From contig JAUVEF010000055.1 in NCBI GenBank assembly GCA_030594905.1, positions 1 through 7,482 on the forward strand: 7,482 nucleotides of DNA. Direction: 5' to 3'. The translations under genes were made by a program, and so were the position numbers. Below are positions 1 to 5,958 of this stretch, piece by piece. The first letter of the stretch is position 1; each line of letters opens with the position of its first letter. The notes beneath the pieces are model-generated. The model made no database searches. It worked only from the letters and a program-made list of their open reading frames with translations, and was not told the DNA's origin. Source of the stretch: Methanosarcinales archaeon (GTDB lineage Archaea > Halobacteriota > Methanosarcinia > Methanosarcinales > Methanogasteraceae).

Positions 1-1
1 G

Positions 2-214
2 GATAGCGACGAAACAGGGCAGAAGACCACTGAACATGAATTTGATGAGTCAGGAGTGGGCGCAGCAGTGGATCCGGATGGGACTGTGTATTTCACTCAG
101 GTCTCGATCCGGCGGATTCACTGCGGCTACAAGAACGCACCGTGCTGCACAGAGCAAGGTTATTATCCATGGTGCTATAAACCATGGGAATGCAATCGAG
201 GAATATGCAAATAA
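2..214 (+). CDS. C-terminal end of a CAP (SCP/YkwD-like) domain protein with a six-cysteine tail, partial
   Basis: The frame is open from the first bases to a TAA at 212-214 and gives the last 70 residues of a protein whose start lies outside the window. Residues about 18-33 (GVGAAVDPDGTVYFTQV) resemble the final beta strands of CAP domains, where a glycine-rich strand is followed by a strand ending in Y-x-TQ. After this comes a basic link (IRRIH) and a tail with six cysteines spaced C-x6-CC-x8-C-x5-C-x4-C, rich in Tyr, Trp and Pro. CAP proteins are usually secreted, and a paired-cysteine tail fits a disulfide-stabilised module outside the cell, but the signal peptide cannot be seen. The gene is on the same strand as atpD and ends 23 nt before it. 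The CAP assignment rests on a short stretch and is moderately sure; the tail is not recognised. Confidence 0.6.
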   Translation, partial: DSDETGQKTTEHEFDESGVGAAVDPDGTVYFTQVSIRRIHCGYKNAPCCTEQGYYPWCYKPWECNRGICK

Positions 215-224
215 CGATGGCAAA

Positions 225-232
225 CAGGTAGA
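225..232 (+). promoter_or_regulatory. Ribosome binding site for atpD
   Basis: The sequence AGGTAGAT is one base off the archaeal consensus AGGTGAT and lies 5 nt before the ATG at 238. An in-frame TAG at 229-231 excludes any earlier start in that frame, so 238 is the natural start. Confidence 0.5.
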
Positions 233-237
233 TACTC

Positions 238-855
238 ATGGCGATCCGCGACATAAAACCGACAAGGTCCGAGCTCATAGAACTGAAAAAGAAGATCAAA
301 CTCGCAGAGGGCGGACATAAGCTGCTGAAGATGAAGCGCGACGGTCTGATCCTTGAGTTCTTTGAACTGCTCAACAAGGCGAAAGATGTCAGGTCCGAGC
401 TCGATGCCGCTTATGCGGCTGCAAACGAGAAGATCGGGCTTGCAAAAGCTGTTGAAGGTACGGTCTCAATAAAATCAACCGCATTTGCGCTCAAGGACAT
501 TCCAAACATCGAGCTTGAGAGCAAGAACGTGATGGGCGTAGTAGTTCCGAAGATCGAGTCCTCGCAGATACGTAAGAGCCTGTGCAAACGTGGATACGGG
601 ATTATAGGGACGAGTTCGTGCCTTGATGAGGCTGTGGAGGCGCACGAGACACTTGTTGAGAAGATTATCATTGCAGCGGAGATCGAGACCGCGATGAAGA
701 AACTGCTTGATGACATCGAACGGACCAAGCGAAGGGTCAACGCGCTCGAGTTTCGGGTGATACCTGAACTGACCGAGGCAGAGCGGTTCATCGAACTGCG
801 TCTCGAAGAGATGGAGCGCGAAAACACGTTCAGGCTAAAAAGGATCAAGGCATGA
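238..855 (+). CDS. atpD: A-type ATP synthase subunit D (central stalk)
   Basis: This is the 205-residue subunit D of the archaeal A1Ao ATP synthase, the coiled-coil rotor shaft that turns inside the A3B3 head and couples it to the membrane ring. The family pattern is clear. The N-terminal helix starts with IKPTRSELIELKKKIKLAEGG. A KLLKMKRD segment lies at about residues 28-35, a variable centre at about 75-130, and a second long helix carries RRVNALEFRVIP at about 165-176 and a charged C-terminus ending LKRIKA. The length is normal for the family. The two terminal helices would form the antiparallel coiled coil. The gene normally sits directly after atpB in archaeal operons, but here a CAP-domain gene precedes it. 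Its TGA overlaps the ATG of the next small gene, which implies translational coupling. Confidence 0.95.
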   Translation: MAIRDIKPTRSELIELKKKIKLAEGGHKLLKMKRDGLILEFFELLNKAKDVRSELDAAYAAANEKIGLAKAVEGTVSIKSTAFALKDIPNIELESKNVMGVVVPKIESSQIRKSLCKRGYGIIGTSSCLDEAVEAHETLVEKIIIAAEIETAMKKLLDDIERTKRRVNALEFRVIPELTEAERFIELRLEEMERENTFRLKRIKA

Positions 856-989
856 TCGATCTCGAAAATCCGGAGCTTCGGGGACGACTGCTGCGGTGGG
901 CATGGCTTATCTCACTTGCCATGCTCGTGCTCGGATATGGCATCATCTTCTGCAAGTTTACCGATATCAATATCACCGATTGGTTTTAG
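852..989 (+). CDS. Small single-helix membrane protein overlapping the end of atpD (possible AhaG-like protein)
   Basis: An ATG at 852 overlaps the atpD stop (ATGA) and opens a 45-codon frame ending at TAG 987-989. A short charged N-terminus (MIDLENPELRGRLLRW) is followed by one hydrophobic helix at about residues 16-34 (AWLISLAMLVLGYGIIF) and a short polar tail ending in DWF. The positive charges before the helix and the acidic tail after it suggest the N-terminus is inside. An AAGG-type ribosome site lies just before the ATG, within atpD. In Methanosarcina the aha ATP synthase operon ends with ahaD followed by ahaG, a small gene of little-known function. Position and size fit that gene, but I cannot align the sequences, so the identity is inference. 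The 4-nt overlap, ribosome site and well-formed helix support a real gene. Confidence 0.7.
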   Translation: MIDLENPELRGRLLRWAWLISLAMLVLGYGIIFCKFTDINITDWF

Positions 990-1222
990 AGGGCTTGCAA
1001 GTAATAATATACCTGGGAGCGTCGTCACAGATCTTGATGGGTGTGGGGAATGGAGTTACGGCTCGATTTGTAGCGGTGCGAAGTATAATCGGCTCCGATA
1101 TTCGCGTGAAGGTGTTTAAACTGACCAGCCATATCGGGCATTTACCAAAACTCGCTTTAATTTGGTTTTGGGGAGTTTATCGAGAATTTGGTCCATTTAT
1201 AACAGTTTTTATCATGGATTTA

Positions 1223-1293
1223 ATTAATGGACTAATGACACGAATTTATTCTGGTTTAGCATTCGTGAAATTAGGTTATTCGTACCATTCGTG
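1223..1293. repeat. Degenerate array of ATTCGTG-like heptamers
   Basis: Exact ATTCGTG occurs at 1261-1267 and 1287-1293, with ATTCGTA at 1278-1284. Looser variants precede them: ATTAATGG from 1223, CTAATGA from 1232, an inverted CGAATT at 1241, and ATTCTGG from 1248. Units recur roughly every 7-10 nt. This is an irregular short repeat in noncoding DNA, of a kind I recall scattered in intergenic DNA of some archaea and bacteria. No function is evident. Confidence 0.5.
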
Positions 1294-1383
1294 ATCCCTG
1301 GGCACTTAACACCACACCAGCAAGATTCATCTACGAAATGATTGCACTCGCGAATTGTCAAAGAGCCAACTGTTTTTCGGAGC

Positions 1384-1424
1384 AAAAATAAAAAAAGAAT
1401 CAGCAGAGAATCCGATCCCTGCTG
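1384..1424 (-). terminator. Hairpin plus T-tract terminator of EF-2
   Basis: On the minus strand, CAGCAGGGA (1424-1416) pairs with TCTCTGCTG (1409-1401) to form a 9-bp stem with one G-U pair and a 6-nt loop. It is followed at once by a tract of mostly T (TTCTTTTTTTATTTTT). The hairpin begins 25 nt after the EF-2 stop codon. Archaea can terminate at T-runs alone, so the added strong hairpin makes this a good terminator. Confidence 0.8.
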
Positions 1425-1449
1425 AAAGAATTGCATCTTCACTTATTGC

Positions 1450-3639
1450 TCATTCACCGACAAAATCACTCGGCTTTGGTATTCCCGGCTTCAACCCCTT
1501 CCGGGTCCTGATCTGTTGCACGATTTCAGTCAGCAGGTTTCGTGGAACCGGCTCGAATCCGGCAAACTCCGTACTCCAGAGCGCTCTTCCTTCGGTTGCC
1601 GATCGAAGATCGCCTGCAAACCCGAACAGCTCTGCGACCGGTGCCTTTGATTCGATATCAGTGACGTCGCCTTCCTGTGTCATGTTCAGTATCGCGCCTC
1701 TCCGCCCCTGGATCTCTGAGATCGCACCGCCCATCTGATCCTGCGGTATCTGGATAAAGACCTTCTGGTACGGTTCGAGCAGTGTCACATCCGACATCAG
1801 GATTCCTGCCTGGACCGCCTGCCGCACAGCCGGGATCACCTGCGCGGGACCGCGATGCACAGCATCCTCGTGCAGCTTGACATCAACCAGCACCAGCTTG
1901 ATGCCCTGACTCGGCTCTCTTGACATCGGACCTGCGGTTGTTGCCTCCTCAAATCCCTCGATGATCAATTCCATCGTCTCGCGCAGGTACTGGACACCTT
2001 TGGTCATGTCGATCAGCATATTTGTATCTGATATCGCAGCGATGCTCTTTGCCTCGTCCTTGTCCATGCCCGCCTCCATCAGTTTATCACGCCTCTCGAT
2101 CTTGTCCATGCGCATAGCAATCTCGCCTGATTTGATCAGGTCAACAATCTCCTGGTCAAGCGGTGAAACCTTGATGTAGAACCGGTTGTGTCTGTTCGGC
2201 GACTTTCCTTCGACCGGTCCTGCACTGCCCGTCACAGTCTCCCGGTACACCACGATTGGCTCGGATGTGGTGATCTCAACGCCCTTGTCTCTCTCGATCC
2301 GGTGAGATATGATCTCAAGGTGCAGTTCGCCCATTCCCGAAAGCAGGTGTTCGCCAGTCTCCTCGTCGATCTTGACCTTCAGCGTCGGATCCTCTTTTGA
2401 GACCTGTCTTAAGACCTCGATCAGCTTCGGAAGATCTCGCATGTGCTTTGCTTCGACTGCTACTGTGACCACCGGCTCGCTTGCGTGTGTGATCACCTCA
2501 AACGGGGTCATGTCCCGAAGTGAGGCTGCTGTGCTGCCCACGATCGCATTCTTAAGCCCGGTTACCGCCGCAATGTTCCCTGACGGGATCAATTCAACCT
2601 CAAGCCGCTCAGGACCCATGAACACACCCACCTGCTGGATCCGATCAGGGCTTGACACGCCTGATATGTACAATTCCTGACCACGGCGAAGCGTTCCACT
2701 GAAGAGTCTGCCTGTTGCGATCTCGCCGGCGTGTGGGTCTCTTGTGATCTTGGTTACCATAAGTGCAACATCACCGTCCGGATCGCACCCGGTCATCTGC
2801 TTCCCGATATCGGAATCGGCATCTCCGTGCCATATCACAGGAACCCGGCGTTTCTGGGATATAAGTGGGTTTGGCAGGTGCCTGATCACCATGTCGTTTA
2901 ACACCTCGTGAAGCGGGCATCTCTCGGCAAGCTCCTTCATATTACCTTCAGTGCAGTAGTCATATACTTCTTTAAAACTTACCCCGCTCTTTTTCATATA
3001 AGAAACACTGACAGCCCAGTTATAAAGCGCTGATCCGAACGCAACGTTTCCTGCGGATGCATCGAGTCGCCATTCCTTGTATTTTTCCTCGCTCATCCCT
3101 TTGATCAGTTTATTTACATTATCAATAACTTTCCCGAGTTTGATCTGCATACTCTGAGCATCGACCTGCAGTTCATTGATCAATCGGTCGACCTTGTTGA
3201 CGAAAAGCACAGGTGTAACGTTCTCTTTCAGCGCCTGCCGAAGCACGGTCTCGGTCTGCGGCATCGCGCCCTCAACAGCATCGACGACTACGATCGCACC
3301 ATCGACCGCTCGCATCGCGCGTGTCACATCGCCTCCGAAATCGACGTGCCCGGGAGTGTCTATCAGGTTGATTAAGTATTCATCGTCATCGAACTCGTGC
3401 ACCATCGAGACGTTTGCAGCATCGATTGTGATGCCCCGTTCCTGCTCTTCCTCATCGAAGTCCATAAAGAGCTGCCTGCCAGCAAGTTCTTTTGATATCA
3501 TGCCCGCGCCTGCAAGCAGGTTGTCGGTGAGCGTGGTCTTACCATGATCGATGTGCGCAACGATACCTATGTTCCGGATGTTTACAGGACGGCTCATCAG
3601 GTCACGGACCCGTTCAACCATTTTTTTCTTCGTACCCAT
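1450..3639 (-). CDS. fusA: Translation elongation factor EF-2
   Basis: This 729-residue protein is archaeal EF-2, the GTPase that moves tRNA and mRNA through the ribosome after peptide bond formation. The GTP-binding domain is complete: P-loop AHIDHGKT at residues 28-35, switch region with RGIT at 68-71, DTPGH at 94-98 and NKVD at 148-151. The beta-barrel domain II follows at about 285-380, then domains III, IV and V. Domain IV carries [12 protein letters not shown], in which His595 is the expected diphthamide site, the residue modified in archaea and eukaryotes but absent from bacterial EF-G. Domain V has the conserved [12 protein letters not shown] at 637-648. Length is normal for the family. 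The start is fixed by GAGGTAA five nt upstream. The gene is the last of a minus-strand run after aroQ and purE, 67 nt beyond purE, and ends at a hairpin terminator. Confidence 0.98.
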   Translation of the reverse strand: MGTKKKMVERVRDLMSRPVNIRNIGIVAHIDHGKTTLTDNLLAGAGMISKELAGRQLFMDFDEEEQERGITIDAANVSMVHEFDDDEYLINLIDTPGHVDFGGDVTRAMRAVDGAIVVVDAVEGAMPQTETVLRQALKENVTPVLFVNKVDRLINELQVDAQSMQIKLGKVIDNVNKLIKGMSEEKYKEWRLDASAGNVAFGSALYNWAVSVSYMKKSGVSFKEVYDYCTEGNMKELAERCPLHEVLNDMVIRHLPNPLISQKRRVPVIWHGDADSDIGKQMTGCDPDGDVALMVTKITRDPHAGEIATGRLFSGTLRRGQELYISGVSSPDRIQQVGVFMGPERLEVELIPSGNIAAVTGLKNAIVGSTAASLRDMTPFEVITHASEPVVTVAVEAKHMRDLPKLIEVLRQVSKEDPTLKVKIDEETGEHLLSGMGELHLEIISHRIERDKGVEITTSEPIVVYRETVTGSAGPVEGKSPNRHNRFYIKVSPLDQEIVDLIKSGEIAMRMDKIERRDKLMEAGMDKDEAKSIAAISDTNMLIDMTKGVQYLRETMELIIEGFEEATTAGPMSREPSQGIKLVLVDVKLHEDAVHRGPAQVIPAVRQAVQAGILMSDVTLLEPYQKVFIQIPQDQMGGAISEIQGRRGAILNMTQEGDVTDIESKAPVAELFGFAGDLRSATEGRALWSTEFAGFEPVPRNLLTEIVQQIRTRKGLKPGIPKPSDFVGE

Positions 3640-3644
3640 ATATC

Positions 3645-3651
3645 TTACCTC
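3645..3651 (-). promoter_or_regulatory. Strong ribosome binding site of EF-2
   Basis: On the minus strand GAGGTAA stands 5 nt before the ATG at 3639. It selects this start over the in-frame ATG six codons later (MGTKKKM). Confidence 0.75.
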
Positions 3652-3692
3652 TAATTAAAATCGTTAGATTATCATTACTTTAGGATTTCAGC

Positions 3693-3702
3693 AATATTAA
3701 GT
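3693..3702 (-). promoter_or_regulatory. Possible TATA box between purE and EF-2
   Basis: The minus strand reads ACTTAATATT just after the purE stop, in an AT-rich 67-nt gap. An archaeal transcript would start about 25 nt further on, leaving a leader of about 30 nt with the EF-2 ribosome site. A highly expressed gene such as EF-2 often has its own promoter, but the match is loose. Confidence 0.3.
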
Positions 3703-3706
3703 ATTG

Positions 3707-4105
3707 TTATTGCAGACCCCGGGTCAATCGTATTATCCTCATCGCAAGGTGCGCGGCATTCTTGCCATTATCGATCCCGACACATGCTACCGGTACACCC
3801 GGCGGCATCTGCACAATCGAGAGCAGCGCATCAAGCCCGCCAAGTTTCTTGCTTACAGGCACCCCGATCACCGGCTTATCAGTTTTTGAGGCAATGACGC
3901 CAGGAAGAGCTGCTGATAACCCGGCGATCGCAATAAATACAAGCGCATCGCTTCTTTCGAGATAATCTGCCAGTTTTTCAGGATCCCGATGCGCGGATAT
4001 GACTTGAAGATCGTATTTCTCACCAGACTCATCCAGGACTCCGGTTACCTGATCTGCAATCTGCATATCAGACTTTGATCCAAGAATTATCGCAATTCGC
4101 GACAT
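3707..4105 (-). CDS. purE: PurE family: phosphoribosylaminoimidazole carboxylase / N5-CAIR mutase
   Basis: This 132-residue protein belongs to the PurE family of de novo purine synthesis. The family makes CAIR either from N5-CAIR (class I, after PurK) or directly from AIR and CO2 (class II). Visible motifs are GSKSD at 9-13, SAHRDP at 37-42, [11 protein letters not shown] at 59-69, and [27 protein letters not shown] at about 81-107, which bind phosphate and ribose. SAHR and [12 protein letters not shown] look like class I. However, the class I AAHLPG motif is here AALPG without the histidine, and AGLSAALPG lines up with class II AGRSNAL-type segments. It is shorter than many bacterial PurE proteins (about 160-170), ending soon after the [10 protein letters not shown] helix. 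Its ATG directly abuts the aroQ TAA and no strong ribosome site is seen, so it is probably translated by coupling to aroQ. Confidence 0.92.
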   Translation of the reverse strand: MSRIAIILGSKSDMQIADQVTGVLDESGEKYDLQVISAHRDPEKLADYLERSDALVFIAIAGLSAALPGVIASKTDKPVIGVPVSKKLGGLDALLSIVQMPPGVPVACVGIDNGKNAAHLAMRIIRLTRGLQ

Positions 4106-4390
4106 TTAAGGCAGGTTCCCTTCACCGCGCAGCTCATGCTGACGTTCGATGTTCATCCGGATCAGGATCTCAAAGATATCTCTGATTGACCCGGTATCAA
4201 GATTCAGTTCGGTTGCAAGATCAATGGCTCGATTGAGAACGACATGATTCTGTTCCTTATCCAAAATACCAGTCCCTTCTACCTTTTTCAACTTGAGAAC
4301 AGTACCTGCAAGGTCGGTGCGTTCTGCGATCAGCTTTACGATACCTCCATCGAGTTCTTCGATCTTTTTCCTGACATCTGATAGTTCCAT
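4106..4390 (-). CDS. aroQ: Chorismate mutase, AroQ class, with an altered active site
   Basis: The 94-residue all-helical protein matches the AroQ fold, which converts chorismate to prephenate on the way to phenylalanine and tyrosine. The start at 4390 is chosen because GAGGTAA lies 4 nt upstream and the product then begins MELSDVRKKIEELD, as in the family; a longer reading from 4432 adds 14 unconserved residues. Compared from memory with the E. coli P-protein domain, Arg7, Arg24 and Lys35 correspond to active-site Arg11, Arg28 and Lys39, Asp44 to Asp48, and Gln84 to about Gln88. The usual Arg-Glu pair (E. coli 51-52) is replaced by Gln47-Asn48 in ILDKEQNHVVLNR. The pathway role is likely but activity is uncertain; it could be a diverged or regulatory member. 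It is first of three minus-strand genes, with purE starting at the very next base after its stop. Confidence 0.85.
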   Translation of the reverse strand: MELSDVRKKIEELDGGIVKLIAERTDLAGTVLKLKKVEGTGILDKEQNHVVLNRAIDLATELNLDTGSIRDIFEILIRMNIERQHELRGEGNLP

Positions 4391-4394
4391 ACAG

Positions 4395-4401
4395 TTACCT
4401 C
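4395..4401 (-). promoter_or_regulatory. Ribosome binding site that fixes the aroQ start
   Basis: The minus strand has GAGGTAA 4 nt before the ATG at 4390. The site would lie within the coding sequence of the longer 4432 reading, so it argues for the shorter 94-residue protein. Confidence 0.7.
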
Positions 4402-4437
4402 GGGTTGTGTTTGTACCTGGCGAATCTCTCACTTGTT

Positions 4438-4448
4438 AGATATTTTTC
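4438..4448 (-). promoter_or_regulatory. Possible TATA box of the aroQ-purE-EF-2 run
   Basis: The minus strand reads GAAAAATATCT about 50 nt before the aroQ start. Transcription would begin about 25 nt downstream, near 4416, leaving a short leader of about 26 nt that includes the ribosome site. This is the best placed AT box upstream of aroQ, but the match is only moderate. Confidence 0.35.
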
Positions 4449-4571
4449 ATTCATACCTGCGACTCTATAACTCTTTTGTCTGGCTGTCACACGTATTCCC
4501 TGCGTTCTGATCGTGCTGGCTTGAATGATAATTCAACATTATTTTACTGGTATAGATGATAAATCAATAGC

Positions 4572-4580
4572 TTTATATGG
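4572..4580 (+). promoter_or_regulatory. TATA box of the pilin gene
   Basis: TTTATATGG is a close match to the archaeal TATA consensus and sits 46 nt before the ATG at 4626. A start of transcription about 25 nt downstream, near 4600-4605, gives a leader of about 20-25 nt carrying the ribosome site. Confidence 0.65.
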
Positions 4581-4613
4581 TATAACGGTGTGTGATAACC
4601 AACAACACTGATT

Positions 4614-4620
4614 GAGGTGA
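4614..4620 (+). promoter_or_regulatory. Ribosome binding site that fixes the pilin start
   Basis: GAGGTGA matches the archaeal 16S tail complement and lies 5 nt before the ATG at 4626. The in-frame GTG at 4617 is part of this site, so it is not a plausible start. Confidence 0.8.
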
Positions 4621-4625
4621 TTAAA

Positions 4626-5039
4626 ATGGAAAAGAAAATAAGAAGAGAGATCAAAAAAGACGAGCACGCAGTCTCTCCGGTAATTGGAACCATCCTGATG
4701 GTCGCAATCACCGTGATGCTGGCATCAATCGTCGGTGCATTGTCATTTGGGATGAGCGGCAACATGTCCCCGCTGCATATAGTGGTGGTGACTGCTGAGA
4801 GGCTGAACTCAACATCGATTGATTTCACTTATGCCGGCGGACCAAGCGCCAACTTTGTGCAGTACATAAACGTGAGCGTAGATGGAACCTTTAGGAATAT
4901 AACACTGGATTCGCCGCCCGCGGTTGGCTCGACATGGACATATAATTCTGACACAGTACTCTCCGACCAAAGTCATGTGATTGCTGTCGCCACGTTTGGC
5001 GATGGTAGCGCGCAGGTCGTTCTCGATACGTTCGTATGA
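4626..5039 (+). CDS. Archaeal type IV pilin-like protein (DUF1628/archaeal pilin N-terminal family)
   Basis: The 137-residue product starts with a charged leader (MEKKIRREIKKDEH) followed by AVSPVIGTILMVAITVMLASIVG, the class III signal segment of archaeal pilins. Prepilin peptidase should cut before Ala15, leaving a hydrophobic helix at about residues 15-42 that packs in the pilus core. The rest is a small beta-rich domain with no cysteines and at least four N-x-S/T sites (Asn46, Asn61, Asn82, Asn91), which could be N-glycosylated outside the cell. It ends in GDGSAQVVLDTFV, as many family members do. Such proteins are subunits of adhesion pili or minor pilins. No pilus ATPase, membrane platform or peptidase gene is in the window, so assembly must rely on genes elsewhere. 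It is transcribed alone from its own TATA box. Confidence 0.88.
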   Translation: MEKKIRREIKKDEHAVSPVIGTILMVAITVMLASIVGALSFGMSGNMSPLHIVVVTAERLNSTSIDFTYAGGPSANFVQYINVSVDGTFRNITLDSPPAVGSTWTYNSDTVLSDQSHVIAVATFGDGSAQVVLDTFV

Positions 5040-5049
5040 ACGACCGCGC

Positions 5050-5061
5050 CCCCGTTTTTTT
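5050..5061 (+). terminator. Possible T-run terminator after the pilin gene
   Basis: A C-rich stretch leads into seven T residues at 5055-5061, 16 nt after the pilin stop. Archaeal polymerase can terminate at such runs without a hairpin. No clear stem is seen. Confidence 0.45.
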
Positions 5062-5217
5062 CGGCTCTCCGATATGTTACATGAGCAGATGGGTTAAGAA
5101 CATCCCACCAAATACCCACTGTGGCGGCGAAACCCGTTAGGTAACCGCAGACACTTTGCGTTCTGTATACTCCCCACATTTGTCACCAGAAATGTAATAG
5201 GACGCAAGTTATATCTT

Positions 5218-5823
5218 CTAAATACCGTAAAATCGCTTGTAATTCTCGATTGCGCGTTTCCCCTGATCAGGATACTCGCCCAACAGAAAATCAAGAAATT
5301 CGTCTCTTGATACACAATCCCTTGTGAACAAAAGGAGTTTTCTTACCCGTCTCTGTGATTTCTTGTTTTCAGTCGGGATTTCAAATGATAAGCAAACATC
5401 ATACCTCGAAAAGCATGTCCTCCGCAGAATTGGCGAGATCGAGCCTATCAGAACGCCATCTTCAAGTTCGATGTATGCCGGGACGCCTACTCGGTGTATG
5501 CGATCTGGATCGGTCAATCCGTCAAAATCACTATACGAATGCAGTTCAAGGTAAATTTCCGGCTTTATATCCTTGATAGCGGCGATCACGTCCGTGCCAT
5601 AGCCCCCGTGGTCGTAGTACCGGTCGTCAAGGGTGCTGATGTAAGCACGGTCTGTAAGTTTTGGAATGATCACGAGCGACCCCGTGGCAGGTGCGTCAAG
5701 CGATTCGAGTATCAAAGACGTGTCTTTCCATTCATCGCCGTGTAACCCTCCGATGAACAGCCGTTTCGGACCCCCGCTACCGAGTGTGATTCGTCTTACC
5801 ATGTGCAATCTTACACCATCCAC
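5218..5823 (-). CDS. DUF2119 protein, putative zinc hydrolase related to M14 carboxypeptidase / aspartoacylase
   Basis: This 201-residue protein is recognised as the uncharacterised archaeal DUF2119 family. It begins with LFIGGLHGDEWKDTSLIL at residues 22-39, where His28 and Glu31 form the HxxE zinc pair of M14 peptidases and of the succinylglutamate desuccinylase/aspartoacylase group. LELHSYSDF at 92-100 supplies the third ligand, His95. SFEIPT at 146-151 offers Glu148 as the likely catalytic acid or base. The site thus looks complete in a protein much shorter than AstE (about 320 residues). There is no signal peptide, so it should act in the cytoplasm. The substrate is unknown. The listed start is GTG at 5823, the only start after an in-frame stop at 5836-5838; an ATG at 5802 (MVRRITLG) is an alternative. 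It is divergent from the thiolase, with 135 nt between them. Confidence 0.78.
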   Translation of the reverse strand: MDGVRLHMVRRITLGSGGPKRLFIGGLHGDEWKDTSLILESLDAPATGSLVIIPKLTDRAYISTLDDRYYDHGGYGTDVIAAIKDIKPEIYLELHSYSDFDGLTDPDRIHRVGVPAYIELEDGVLIGSISPILRRTCFSRYDVCLSFEIPTENKKSQRRVRKLLLFTRDCVSRDEFLDFLLGEYPDQGKRAIENYKRFYGI

Positions 5824-5949
5824 TTTTGCATTAACTCAATCATTTACTCTTGTATCGTTCGTGTTTTGATAGACATGTGGATATTCCTGTTGTTTGCGTA
5901 TGCTTCTTTCCACGCGTAAATCTCATTACACCGAAGACCAAAGTGTCCT

Positions 5950-5955
5950 GTGATC
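5950..5955 (+). promoter_or_regulatory. Ribosome binding site that fixes the thiolase start
   Basis: GTGATC matches the 3' half of the archaeal Shine-Dalgarno consensus and ends 3 nt before the ATG at 5959. This favours ATG 5959 over the in-frame GTG at 5950, which is part of the site. Confidence 0.5.
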
Positions 5956-5958
5956 ATC

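Larger units (their letters stand above)
990..1449. other. 460-nt convergent intergenic region, AT-rich, without a supported gene
   Basis: The region lies between the converging ends of the atpD/small-protein pair and EF-2. Open frames through it start inside the upstream genes, show no recognisable motif, and have no ribosome site. GC content drops noticeably after about 1130. Contents I can support are a weak inverted repeat (CCAAAAC at 1145-1151 with GTTTTGG at 1165-1171), the ATTCGTG-like heptamer array at 1223-1293, and the EF-2 terminator at 1384-1424. Short T-runs at 1206-1210 and 1373-1377 could end the + strand transcript, but this is weak. Confidence 0.6.

Noticed and set aside
36..320. 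94-codon + frame at the left edge
   Set aside because: It overlaps both the CAP-protein end and the atpD start in a different frame and has no recognisable product.
1145..1171. CCAAAAC/GTTTTGG hairpin as a terminator of the atpD transcript
   Set aside because: The stem is only 7 bp with a 13-nt loop and no T-run follows, so it is mentioned only as content of the gap.
896..1294. Long + strand open frame across the atpD-EF-2 gap
   Set aside because: It starts inside the small membrane-protein gene in another frame, has no ribosome site, and its product shows no motif or domain-like pattern. The first part is a shadow and the rest is AT-rich noncoding DNA.
4391..4432. Longer aroQ start adding 14 residues
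   Set aside because: The added part contains the ribosome site GAGGTAA and is not conserved-looking; the ATG at 4390 fits the family.
5062..5217. Short minus-strand frames between the pilin and DUF2119 genes
   Set aside because: They run into the neighbouring genes in wrong frames and have no ribosome site; no tRNA-like or strong hairpin structure was seen.
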